Source: an uncultured Clostridia bacterium (lineage in GTDB: Bacteria > Bacillota > Clostridia > TANB77 > CAG-508). From it: 57,841 nt of DNA. The position numbers and the translations under genes were made by a program. Location of the stretch: contig CASCUT010000004.1 in NCBI GenBank assembly GCA_949155365.1, forward strand, positions 1-57,841, given 5' to 3'. The notes beneath the pieces were generated by a model. The model searched no databases. It was not told the DNA's origin and worked only from the letters and a program-made list of their open reading frames with translations. Below are positions 24,863-34,620 of this stretch, piece by piece. Numbering within the stretch: the first letter of the stretch is position 1; each line of letters opens with the position of its first letter.

Positions 24863-27725
24863 ATGGGAATAAAAGATAAGGCAAAACAAAAAGCAGAAGA
24901 AGAGGCAAAAGCTAAGGTGAAAAAAGCATTAAAAAGAAAGCTAATACCAGTAGTTGCAGGAATTGCAGGAATAATATTAGTGCTATTATCCTTTTATGCA
25001 ATCATTATGGTGGTACAAGATACATTAATTGGATTAATGTCAAATGTAACAACATCTGTTTCAAATTTTTGGAAATGGATGAAGGATGATTATTGGATAA
25101 AGTTAGACAAAGAAATAGAATTCTCATATTTAGATGAAGAAACACGGAGAAGAGACAAAAACGGAAGCTACCTTAGTAGATGAATATATAAGAAACTTAG
25201 AAAATTTGGGTATTTCACTAAAAGCCCTAGGATTACTGGGAGATATTGATTATAAAGAAGGGGATGCCAAATTAACTGAAAAAGAATTAATAGAGAAAAT
25301 TTTAACAGATGATGCCTATAAAGACCAAAAAGAAACAATAGAAAAATATATTAAAGAATTTATAAAAGCAGATTTAATCACGCAAAGCATTCATAGAAGA
25401 AGGGGAAGAGAGCTTGTTTGCAAACAAAATGATGATTGGATTGATGGAGGTGTATATTTATACAGAACAAAACAAAGCACAGATATAAGTGGAGCATTAC
25501 AGATAGATGAGAATGAATATATAAAGGAAATAGGAAAAGAAGAATATGTACAAATGCAATATGTAACTCCAGAAAAGTGGAAAGAAATGGTAGACAAACA
25601 AGACAAAAAAATTAGATACCGTTATACATTAGATGAAGAAGGAAATGTCGTAATTGCAAAGGTAAAAACAATTGAAACAATGGAAGGAGACATCTCTAAT
25701 GGAATTAATAAGTGGTTTGAAGATTTACAAGATTGGATTAATCAAAAATTTGGAATCGGTGCAGATACAACAGAAGTTATTATTGAAGGAGAAGAACATA
25801 TCGACTATAAAGCATACATTTCCAAATATACGATGCCATACGAATTTTTAGTAAGTTTGTGTGAAATAACAGGAAGTCCAGAATTTGTATACCATGTAGC
25901 AATGCTTGCAAGAGAAACAGAAATAGATTTAGTAGTTCAAGATGATACCACAGTAGAAAGAGTTGTTACAGAAATAGAAGAAAAATACGAAAGTTATGAA
26001 AATAGTTCTAGTGACTCAACAGTAGGCGCTACGAAAACAAATGAAGAAACGAAAAAGAGAAGAAAAATTGTTGTTACAACAACAACAAATCCTCATTTGG
26101 AAATAGTATATGCTAATACTTGGAGTTTTTATGAAGAATATGAATATACGAAAAATATAGAACAAACAGTAGAAGAAAATGGACCAATTACAGAAAAAAT
26201 CCCACTACCATCGAAACTTAGTCATCATCAAGAAGCAGGCATAAAAAAAGAGATAGGATATGAAGGAGTAGAAATGGAAATAACGGTTCCTGAAAAATGG
26301 TATGATACATTTTTAGCAGAAACCAAAACTTCTACCCAAACAACAACAACAGTTACAACATATAATCCGGGAATATTAGTAAATTCAGTTGAAAAATCAA
26401 AACAATTTTTAGGTTTATTAAGAAATGAAGATGGAGAATGTTACTATAACGATTGCTACAAAAATCCACATAGAGCACAAGTTTGTGCACAAAAGGCAGA
26501 ATTCGATAGAAAAGGGACAAATGTTTCTTATAAAAAACCAAATAGTACAAATGAGAGAGTAAAACCATTAAATGAATTATTAAATAAAGCAGAATTATTA
26601 TATAGTATACTTGGAGAAAATGTAGAAGGAGACAGTTCTGTAGGGGCAGAAGAAGACTATTCAAGCCAATATAAAGTAAAAATGCAAGGATTAATAGACC
26701 ATATGAAATATTTAATGACACTTCCAGATAACGAGGATTTAGAGATAGAATATGAAGAAGATGAAGAAGATCAAGTAGATATAGAAGAACCAGAGGTTGA
26801 ATATGAAGAATTAGAGGAAGAAGACTTAGAATTATTATATAAACTTTGTGAAGCAGAAGCAGGAGGAAGCTCTGAGCCAGAAATAGGACACGTAGCATGT
26901 GTAGTATTAAATAGAGTAAAATGTTCAAAATGGCCAAATACCATAAAAGAGGTAATATACCAACCAAATCAATTTGCTTGTGTAAATAATGGGCATTTAG
27001 CAAAAGCAGTACCTTCAGAAAAAACGAAAAGAGCAGTAGATAGTATTATCGCAGGAGGAGATACGACAGGAGGAGCGGTATATTTTAGAACAAGAGCATC
27101 TGCAGAAGCAGCAGGAATGCCAACAAGTGCATCAGAAAAACATTCTACCTATATATATTTATTTGAAGATCCGAATACACATATATTCTATACCGATCAA
27201 AAATCATTAGAAGAATTAAGAGGTTTTACAGGAGGAACGTCTCCTGCAACAGGAAAATTAGCAGATGTATTTCCAGATGGAATACCAACAACAAGAGCAG
27301 GAATACAAAAATATCTAGTAACGATACAAGTACCAATAACAACAAAGAAAGGAAAGAAAACAACAACATCCTTAACGATTCATAAAGATGTAGCACAAGA
27401 TGTAAAAAATGTTTTGCAAAAAGCACAAGATGCTGGATTTAAGGTATATGAAGTTGGTGGATTTAGTTGGAGAAATATAAGTGGAACATCAAAAATGTCA
27501 CAACACTCTTTAGGATTAGCAGTAGATATAAATGTAGAAGAAAACTATTGTGTATTTGCAGATGGAACCATAGATGCAGGTTCATTTTGGGACCCAAACA
27601 AAAGTGAATATTCAATTCCTAGAAATGGCGTTTTATATAATGCATTCAAAGGTATTGGATGGGGATGGGGAGGAGATTGGTCTTCGAAAAAAGACTATAT
27701 GCACTTCTCATATACTGGAGGATAA
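24863..27725 (+). pseudogene. bifunctional T4SS cell-wall hydrolase (SleB-like plus M15 peptidase), frameshifted at 25145
   Basis: Deleting the C at 25145 (ACA-C-GGA) joins two frames into a 953-aa protein. It has a basic N-terminus, one membrane helix (about 30-55) and a long extracytoplasmic linker. A SleB/Hydrolase_2-type domain follows (LYKLCEAEAGGSSEPEIGHVACVVLNRV, nt about 26820-27190). The C-terminal M15 carboxypeptidase has SQHSLGLAVDIN and YMHFS zinc and catalytic residues. T4SSs carry such enzymes to open peptidoglycan. Without the shift the first frame stops at 25183, giving a membrane stub, and the hydrolase would lack its anchor. Confidence 0.85.
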
Positions 27726-27739
27726 AAGGAGGCAAATCC

Positions 27740-29053
27740 GTGAAAAAAAACTTATTACCTATTTTAATTGCAATCATTATAATATGTATCATATTAATCG
27801 TAATTCTATTAATACTTTTAAAAGATAAAATTATCATTAATCATGAGGAAAAACATACAGAATATGATGAAATTGCTACAGTAAAAGATAGAGACGAATA
27901 TTATATGGTAAAAACAATATTAAACAAATACTTTAATACTATAAATTTATTAGATGCTGATTTAAATACGATTGGGGTAATGTATGAAACAAAGGAAGAA
28001 GAGGAACGATTGATAGAAGAGTATACCAATATAGGGATAGAGCAATTGCAACAACTATTAGATAAGGAAGCAATTCATAGTCTGAATTTAGATAAAGATA
28101 ATATAAAAGAAGCTTTTATAAAATATAAAAACACCAATTACTCAATTGAAAAGATATATATAGTACAAAAAAATATTAATACGAATTTATATTATATAAA
28201 AGGACAATTAGATTATAAAACAGAATTTAATGTAGTCGTAAAAACAGATTCCTATACCAATACGTTTTCAATCTATCCATCACAATATCTTGAATTTAAG
28301 AACTATCATCACAGTAATATAGAAACGGATTTTAACATAGAAGGAATAGAATATATTGAGAAGAACAATAATAATAGTTATGAAAAAAATGTAATAACGG
28401 ATCTCGTAATGGCACAATACTATTTATATGATTATGGATATTTGGTAAGTAACTATCCAGAGGAAGCATATAAATTGTTAGACGAAGAATATAAAAATAT
28501 AAGATTTCCAACCTTTGAAGAATACAATACTTATATCAAACAATCCAATAAAAACAATTCGTTATTGAAGATAAAAAATTATTCGATAGAAGAAACAGAA
28601 GAAGCTACTATATTTACTTGTATAGACGAATATGGAGATACCTATATATTTAAAGATAAAGATATTATGAATTATAAATTACAACTAGACGGCTATACTC
28701 TAAAAAATGAAGAATATTATAGTAAATTAAAGAAAGAAGAAAAAGTAAAATATAATATAAGACAAATAATATCTATGATTAATATGCAAGATTATAAAAG
28801 TGTATATGATATATTGGACATAAATTTTAGACAAAACAACTTTGCTACCTTAAGTAAACTAGAAGAATATATAAAAACAAATTTTTATCATCACAATGAA
28901 GTAGCTTTTAAAGCACATAATAAAGATATGGAACCTACGTATGTATATAATGTTAATATAAAGAATATTGAAAACAAAGAAGAAAATAGAGATATAAAAT
29001 TTGTAATAAAACTACTAGAAGGGACAGATTTTGTTATGTCATTTGAAATATAA
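27740..29053 (+). CDS. T4SS-associated bitopic protein with two VirB8-like segments
   Basis: 437 aa from GTG 27740 after AAAGGAGGCAAAT. The longer frame starting inside the hydrolase gene has no RBS. There is one membrane helix (about 6-30), then two related halves, each with a helical segment and a beta region. EEAYKLLDEEYKNIRFPTFEEYN matches the FPT-type segment of the 23912 protein. It lies 14 bp after the hydrolase gene. Function is inferred only as a structural part of the secretion apparatus. Confidence 0.65.
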   Translation: MKKNLLPILIAIIIICIILIVILLILLKDKIIINHEEKHTEYDEIATVKDRDEYYMVKTILNKYFNTINLLDADLNTIGVMYETKEEEERLIEEYTNIGIEQLQQLLDKEAIHSLNLDKDNIKEAFIKYKNTNYSIEKIYIVQKNINTNLYYIKGQLDYKTEFNVVVKTDSYTNTFSIYPSQYLEFKNYHHSNIETDFNIEGIEYIEKNNNNSYEKNVITDLVMAQYYLYDYGYLVSNYPEEAYKLLDEEYKNIRFPTFEEYNTYIKQSNKNNSLLKIKNYSIEETEEATIFTCIDEYGDTYIFKDKDIMNYKLQLDGYTLKNEEYYSKLKKEEKVKYNIRQIISMINMQDYKSVYDILDINFRQNNFATLSKLEEYIKTNFYHHNEVAFKAHNKDMEPTYVYNVNIKNIENKEENRDIKFVIKLLEGTDFVMSFEI

Positions 29054-29063
29054 CAGTTAAATG

Positions 29064-29094
29064 ATATAGGGCGATTTTAATCGTCCTATTTTAT
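29064..29094 (+). terminator. terminator after the 27740 gene
   Basis: ATAGGGCGAT, loop TTTA, ATCGTCCTAT followed by TTTTAT. Confidence 0.75.
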
Positions 29095-29147
29095 CTATGA
29101 AAGAATGAGTTTAGTGGCAAAACGATTTTTATTATAAGAGGTGAAGT

Positions 29148-30725
29148 ATGAATTTACAAGAATTAATAGGAAAAAAGAAAAAAGTAAAAATAATAGGAAT
29201 TACAAATAGGAAAAAGTATTTTATTTCAGAAGATGTAGTATCTATGCAAAAAGTATATATCGAAAATACAGGTGATTTTGAATTAGAAGAATTAATAGGA
29301 AGAGAAGAAGAAACGATTATAATTGATGTCATACAGGACAAATTAATAGGATTTATTATTCATAATAGAAAGTTCGAAAATGACATGAAAAAAATTGAAC
29401 AAAAATTAATAGAGAATGGTGAAAATAAAAAGGTTCAGGATATCTATTTAATGGAACGCTTAAAAATAAAAGGAAAAGTAGTAGGATTATATTTTGTGGA
29501 TAAAGGAGATATTGGTATTTATTATCTAGACACGAAAGAAATTGGAACGTATGTAAAAAAAATAAAAGGAAATCATATCTTGCTAAAAGAAAAAACAGTA
29601 GAAGAAGAACTTGCGAAACAAATTAAAGATGTTGTACAATCCATTGATTTAACGAAAAAGGAAATCTCTTTAAGAGCAGAACAAGAAAAGCAGAGACACT
29701 TGATTGAAAAAGCACTAGGATGGAAACAAGAAAGAGAAATTATGCAAATTGTTAGTTTGGATTTAAAACAAAAATTAGAAGAAACGCAAGAAAAGAACAA
29801 AGAAAAGATAAAAGAACAGGGCGAAAGAAATAAATTTTGGAGACCAAAAAAAGAGAACAAAGAAACAGATGTCAATATCAAACAAGAAATGGAAATGGAT
29901 GACAAAGTAACCGATATGAAGACATTAGGGAAGGTATTAGAAAAAGCAGGGATGCTTCCTAAAGTAGAAGGAAAAGAATTTGTAAAACTAGGTGTGATTG
30001 AATCCAATCAGCGAGATAATTTAATAACAAGCAAAGGAGAAAATGCAAAAAACAATACGACTAGATATGCTTTTGTAGCAATTGCCAAAGATGGGAGTGT
30101 AGTTCCGCTAGACTTAAGACAAGACCATGCAGAAGGAAACAATCCAAGAGAAACAAATTACCAAGTAAGTCAAAAAGGAGAAGTAACACAAGATGATGTG
30201 TTATCAAGATACAAAATAGGAGAAGGAACACTCGCAATAAAAAATGGAAATTATGGTGAAATAAAAGTCTATCATTCCCCACGAAAAACCATTGGAGGAA
30301 AAGGAGTAGAAGGCAATAGAAGTTTAGATAGAGAATTAGAAACAGATAATGTATGGTCTATGAAAAAAGAAGAAAGAGACTTAAGTGAGGAATATGGAGA
30401 TGGGTATCGAAGTGTAGAAGAAAGTTACCAAGAGGCAAAATCACATGAAGATAGTACAGGACGAATCATAGATGATGATAAAATGAAAACCAAAGACATT
30501 GATGGGGATAGAAATACAAAGTCACATACACATGATGAAGTAGATTATAATAAGCTTGCAGTAAAATGGGGGTATTACCGAGAAGGAGAGCCAAATGCAG
30601 ATAGAGCACAAGAACTATTTGAAGAAAAAAGAAAAGAAAATCCAGAAAAAGAAACAAAAGAAATTATTGAAATGGTAACAGAGGATTTAGAAGAAGAAAT
30701 GGGAAATAGTAGAGAAAGAAGATAA
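29148..30725 (+). CDS. hypothetical 525-aa T4SS-linked cytoplasmic protein
   Basis: No domain recognised. Residues 1-80 form a beta-rich unit (LIGKKKKVKIIGITNRKKYFISEDV). It is followed by helical coiled-coil segments (about 160-250), a middle domain with YAFVAIAKDGSVVPLDLRQDHAEGNN, and a highly charged C-terminal third. It has no signal peptide or membrane helix. The RBS is AAGAGGTGA. Its position between the secretion genes and the carboxypeptidase makes it a candidate substrate, chaperone or regulatory factor, but the sequence does not say which. Confidence 0.6.
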   Translation: MNLQELIGKKKKVKIIGITNRKKYFISEDVVSMQKVYIENTGDFELEELIGREEETIIIDVIQDKLIGFIIHNRKFENDMKKIEQKLIENGENKKVQDIYLMERLKIKGKVVGLYFVDKGDIGIYYLDTKEIGTYVKKIKGNHILLKEKTVEEELAKQIKDVVQSIDLTKKEISLRAEQEKQRHLIEKALGWKQEREIMQIVSLDLKQKLEETQEKNKEKIKEQGERNKFWRPKKENKETDVNIKQEMEMDDKVTDMKTLGKVLEKAGMLPKVEGKEFVKLGVIESNQRDNLITSKGENAKNNTTRYAFVAIAKDGSVVPLDLRQDHAEGNNPRETNYQVSQKGEVTQDDVLSRYKIGEGTLAIKNGNYGEIKVYHSPRKTIGGKGVEGNRSLDRELETDNVWSMKKEERDLSEEYGDGYRSVEESYQEAKSHEDSTGRIIDDDKMKTKDIDGDRNTKSHTHDEVDYNKLAVKWGYYREGEPNADRAQELFEEKRKENPEKETKEIIEMVTEDLEEEMGNSRERR

Positions 30726-30818
30726 AAAAAGGAATAAAAGCTATAATTGTGAAATATATTATAAATGTACACAGAACGATACGCATGTTAGATAGAAAAT
30801 AAAATGGAGGCATGTGAC

Positions 30819-32086
30819 ATGACCCAGAAAACAAAGATATTACAAAAGATAGGATTCCTTATCCTTCTTATTGCAATTGTAATCTATCATCCCCCTGTCT
30901 TAGCAGATGATGACGATGAACAAGAAATAATGCAGAATGAAATGGAAGAAATTATGACAGAAACCGTAGCAAAACCAACATCAGGTCAGTTACAATTAAA
31001 TGCAAGGGCAGGAATTATCTATGATAGAACAACAAAAGAAATGATATGGGGAAAAAATGAAACATCCAAAAGACCAATGGCATCTACAACCAAAATTATG
31101 ACAGCGATTGTAGTACTAGAAAAAGGAAATTTATCGGATATGGTAACGATTTCGAAAAAAGCGGCAGGAACAGGAGGCTCTACATTAAAAATAAAAGCAG
31201 GAGATAACATAACCGTAAGAGACTTACTATATGGACTTATGCTACGTTCTCGGAAATGATTCAGCAGTAGCATTAGCAGAACATGTTGGAGGAAGCTTAG
31301 AAGGGTTTGCAACCTTAATGAATCAAAAAGCAGAAGAATTAGGATTAAGCAACACGCATTTCGTAACACCACATGGGTTAGATGATGCAAATCACTATAC
31401 AACAGCTTATGAATTAGCCGTTCTTACAGATTATGCATTAAATAATGAGAGTTTTCGAAATATCGTAAACACACAATGCACCACAATAACAATCAATGGA
31501 AATGCTAGAACAATTAATAATACCAACGAGTTACTAGGATATCTACCAGGAGTAAATGGCGTAAAAACAGGGTTTACAAATGGAGCACGGAAGGTGCTTA
31601 GTTACATCCTGTACAAGAGAAGGAAACCAAATTATTACAGTAGTGTTAGGATGTGACACCAAAAAGCAGAGAACAACCGATAGTATTAAATTAATTGAAA
31701 ATGCATTTGAGAACTATACAAGGGTTAATGTAGAAGAAATAGTAGAAAAAGAATACGAAAATTGGAAACAAATGAATACAAAACGCATATATATAAATAA
31801 AGCAGAAAAACAAGAAGCAGAATTAGAATTAGCAGAAATGAAAAGAAAAGTTATTCCAATCCAAAAAGGAGAGGAAAAAGAAATTAGCATAGAAATCAAT
31901 GCTATTTATCAATACGAGGCACCCGTAATAGAAGGAACCAAGATAGGAAATATCATTGTCAAAAGAAAAGAAGAAATTGTTGAAACAATTGATATTACGC
32001 TTGCTAAAACAATAGAAAAAAAGAGTAGTTTAAATTATTTAATACAACTAATCACCACTTTGCCAAACTACCAACTTATAAAATAA
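30819..32086 (+). pseudogene. D-alanyl-D-alanine carboxypeptidase (S11), two frameshifts at 31251 and 31588
   Basis: A PBP5/DacF-type enzyme that trims the terminal D-Ala from peptidoglycan stem peptides. The three motifs are ASTTK (SxxK), SGN and KTG (VNGVKTGF). Removing the C at 31251 restores RSGNDSAVALAEH, and removing the C at 31588 restores TNGAGRCLVTSCTREGN. The result is a continuous 421-aa protein with signal helix and C-terminal beta domain. Both extra bases are a C before GGA, and the first lies within the catalytic SGN motif. Start ATG 30819 has GGAGG eight bases upstream. Confidence 0.9.
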
Positions 32087-32110
32087 ACAAAGGAAATTTC
32101 TTCCGATGTC

Positions 32111-32139
32111 TTGACTTTTAACCATAAATTTGTTATGAT
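32111..32139 (+). promoter_or_regulatory. promoter of the tRNA genes
   Basis: TTGACT at 32111-32116, a 17-bp spacer, and TATGAT at 32134-32139, about 30 bp before tRNA-Gly. Confidence 0.7.
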
Positions 32140-32169
32140 AAATATGCTTTTCAAACAAAGAAAGCATAT

Positions 32170-32245
32170 GCGGAAATAGCTCAGTTGATAGAGCGCTGCC
32201 TTGCCAAGGCAGAGGTCGCGGGTTTGAGCCCCGTTTTCCGCTCCA
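32170..32245 (+). tRNA. tRNA-Gly (GCC)
   Basis: A full cloverleaf: acceptor GCGGAAA/TTTCCGC, D arm GCTC...GAGC, anticodon stem CTGCC/GGCAG with loop TTGCCAA (anticodon GCC), T arm GCGGG/CCCGT with GTTTGAG, and encoded CCA. It reads GGC/GGT. It is not the UCC isoacceptor that would read GGA. Confidence 0.95.
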
Positions 32246-32330
32246 AATTTATCCACCAATTCAGTATGCAGTGAGTAAAGCGAGTCGCAAGTAAGCAAAG
32301 TCATTCAGGTGCGATAAAATAAATATAGTC

Positions 32331-32404
32331 GGCGCTATAGCCAAGTGGTAAGGCACGAGTCTGCAAAACTCTGATCCCCGGTTCAAATCCGGGTGGCGCC
32401 TCCA
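32331..32404 (+). tRNA. tRNA-Cys (GCA)
   Basis: Acceptor GGCGCTA/TGGCGCC (one G-T pair), anticodon arm GAGTC/GACTC-like with anticodon GCA, T arm CCCGG/CCGGG with GTTCAAA, and encoded CCA. The 3' end plus its terminator is repeated at 34405, marking a likely integration boundary. Confidence 0.95.
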
Positions 32405-32449
32405 AAAAAAACGAGAAAACGTTGAAATATCAATGTTTTCTCGTTTTTT
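32398..32449 (+). repeat. direct repeat copy 1: tRNA-Cys 3' end and terminator (att-like)
   Basis: GCCTCCAAAAAAA followed by the hairpin GAGAAAAC-GTTGAAATATCAA-GTTTTCTC and a T run. It serves as the tRNA terminator. A near-identical copy lies at 34405-34455, about 2.0 kb away. Confidence 0.75.
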
Positions 32450-32643
32450 ATACTTTGAAACGAAAATGCGGTGTTTTCAGTACTTTCAAGGTTTGAAAAT
32501 TGAATTAATTATTCCTTTTGTATTAAAAAATAAAATTTATTGTGTTAAAAAAGAGTTAAAATGTTTTCGGATAATACAAGTTTAACTTATAGGAACTTGA
32601 AAAAGCACAAACTTTATGATATATAGTTATTTGGAGGGGGAAA

Positions 32644-33845
32644 ATGGAGAAAGAATTAAAGTCAGGGGATATAATACCTTTTATAAGAAGTAAAGATTAT
32701 AAGTTCATTCAAAATCTGGGGGCAGGTTCTTTTTCAAGAACAGTTTTGATTAAAGATGAAATTATTGATGAATTATATGCTTGTAAAAAGTATGAACCCA
32801 GTACAACGATAACTGATACTAATGAAAAAAACGATATTTTGATAAATTTATTGATGAAATAAAAATCTTAAATAGAATTGTTCACTCTAATATTGTAAGA
32901 ATCTATAATAATTACATATATCCAAATCAACAAGTAGGATATATAATTATGGAATATATTGAAAATGCTAAAAGCTTAAATGAATATATAAGAAATAATA
33001 CAGATACACTTAATCACATTTTTGAACAAATAGTAAATGGATTTTGTTATTTAGAACAACATAATCTATGCCATCGAGATATAAGAAGTAATAATATTCT
33101 TATTAATTCAGATGGTATTGTCAAAATAATTGACTTTGGTTTTGGGAAAATATATTCTACGGATAATAATGTAAGCCCATTAACTTTATATAAAAATAAT
33201 TGGATTGCAAATTTACCAAGCGAAATGAATACTAGAGATGATAATGAACCAATTTATAATAATAAAACTGAAATCTATTTTGTAGGTCAATTAATTAAAC
33301 AAATAATTGAAGAAAACAATATAAAAAATTTTAGATATTTATCCATAGTAAATGAAATGGTAGAATATAATGTTTTCAAGAGAATAAACTCTTTTGCTGA
33401 AATACAAAATAAAATGTCTGAAAAAGAAATTAGAAATAAAACTACTTTTAGTAATGAAGAAAAGAAAATTTATAAAGAAATCGTTGGAAAATTAGATGAA
33501 ACAATTGAAAGTGTTGAATATGGTACAAGTATTAATGAAATAAGTATAATTATTCAAAAATTAGAATCAATTTTAGTAAAATATTGTCTAGAAGATAAAA
33601 TTCTAAATAATAAGGATTTTGCAGAATGTTTTTTTGGGAAGGTAGTAAGAGTAAAAGAAAGCTCAACTCAATGGGATAGCTATAATGAGGAAGCTTATGA
33701 AGTTTATACTATTCCAACATCTTTGATATCAAAAAGCATTGAATTGTTAAATAATTGTAATGATAAGCAAAAAGAAATAATAAAGCAAAATCTACAAGGA
33801 AGATTAGAACACTATAATACTGATTTTTCAGATTTGCCATTTTAA
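32644..33845 (+). pseudogene. Ser/Thr protein kinase-like gene, frameshifted in an A7 tract near 32830
   Basis: The first frame gives the glycine-rich loop LGAGSFSRTVLIKDE and the lysine region YACKKYE, then stops at 32862. Read from the A7 tract in another frame it continues FDKFIDEIKILNRIVHSNIVRIY, MEYIENAKSLNEY, the catalytic HRDIRSNN and DFGFGK. A C-terminal part of about 150 aa is unrecognised. One missing A in the homopolymer explains the break, unlike the C-GGA breaks elsewhere. The RBS is TGGAGGGGG. It is very AT-rich and lies inside the repeat-bounded segment after tRNA-Cys. It is an orphan kinase without partner genes. Confidence 0.75.
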
Positions 33846-34075
33846 AAATAGAACTAAAAAATGTTGATGAAAGAAATAGTAATATAAAATTCAATAAAGA
33901 ATAAGCTTGATTCTTTTAATTTAAAAAATTAAAAGAAATTATAAAATTTTATTTTGTTCGCTTGTATTTTATAATTAAATAATGTATAGTATTAAACATA
34001 GGAAATGAGAATAAGCAGATGTGGTTTGCCACCATACATAGCAGAGTTCATCTCTGGGAAAGTGAGGTGGTGTTT

Positions 34076-34318
34076 ATGGAATTTGTATTATTTTTAATAT
34101 ATGCTTTAGGAATATCCCTAACCGTAAACGTAGCCTTATTGACAGTTATATTTATAATGTGGACAAATAAGGAACAAAATAAACAAACACATCTGTTAAC
34201 TTTGACGAGTCAGATGTGTTACACACTCGGCAAGCCACGTTTGTGGTTTCCGTTTCCTATATTTATATTATACACAGATTTTTTATTTTTGTCAAATATG
34301 ATTTTGATAAATAATTAA
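34076..34318 (+). CDS. small hydrophobic peptide gene, possible toxin-like
   Basis: ATG 34076 is preceded by GTGAGGTGG. The first 30 residues form one hydrophobic helix (MEFVLFLIYALGISLTVNVA...) ending in WTNKEQNKQ, a layout like type I toxins or holin-like peptides. The C-terminal part of this 80-aa frame runs through a perfect 10-bp hairpin (AACACATCTG/CAGATGTGTT, 34186-34220) and may be non-functional read-through. No antisense RNA promoter could be assigned. Identity is tentative. Confidence 0.35.
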   Translation: MEFVLFLIYALGISLTVNVALLTVIFIMWTNKEQNKQTHLLTLTSQMCYTLGKPRLWFPFPIFILYTDFLFLSNMILINN

Positions 34319-34404
34319 TAAAAGCTATTGTATTAAAATGAGATTTTAAAATTATATAAATATAGGCTATGAGCGAATTACAGACGACACTCAACTTGGT
34401 AATA

Positions 34405-34455
34405 GCCTCCAAAAAAATGAGAAAACGTTGAAATATCAATAGTTTTCTCATTTTT
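34405..34455 (+). repeat. direct repeat copy 2: tRNA-Cys terminator duplicate (att-like)
   Basis: GCCTCCAAAAAAA then GAGAAAAC-GTTGAAATATCAAT-AGTTTTCTC, with three small differences from the copy at 32398-32449. The upstream sequence is not a tRNA. This is the expected layout of a distal attachment site. Confidence 0.65.
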
Positions 34456-34512
34456 ATGTTTCTTGTATCGGCTCAAAGGCAATCGTTGAGGTAAAACAAA
34501 AGGATAATATCT

Positions 34513-34547
34513 GCACACTTTACAAATTATGTAAAGTGTGCTATACT
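34513..34547 (+). promoter_or_regulatory. promoter with embedded perfect operator-like palindrome
   Basis: TTTACA (34519-34524), 17 bp, TATACT (34542-34547). GCACACTTTAC and GTAAAGTGTGC (34513-34541, 7-nt centre) form a perfect 11-bp-arm inverted repeat covering the -35 and spacer, so a bound repressor would block RNA polymerase. The promoter serves the 34621 gene. The rest of 34319-34620 has no gene. Confidence 0.65.
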
Positions 34548-34620
34548 ATAAACGTAACTAAAATAGTAAAAAGCTATTTGTAGAATATTTCAGCCATGTA
34601 GGGCAGAAAGGTTAATCGGT

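Noticed and set aside
25134..25145. Independent start (ATG 25134) for the SleB-M15 protein
   Set aside because: No RBS lies before it, and the hydrolase would have no signal or anchor. The 24863 frame supplies the membrane helix if the C at 25145 is skipped.
26353..27003. 216-aa minus-strand Leu/Ile-rich ORF
   Set aside because: It is a shadow of the hydrolase gene. The apparent membrane protein is an artefact of AT-rich codons read backwards.
27659..27739. 27-codon extension of the 27740 gene into the M15 domain
   Set aside because: It overlaps the hydrolase C-terminus out of frame, while GTG 27740 has a perfect AAAGGAGG.
16433..30725. Integrative conjugative element
   Set aside because: No integrase, relaxase, coupling protein or end repeats are visible, and neighbouring genes look chromosomal.
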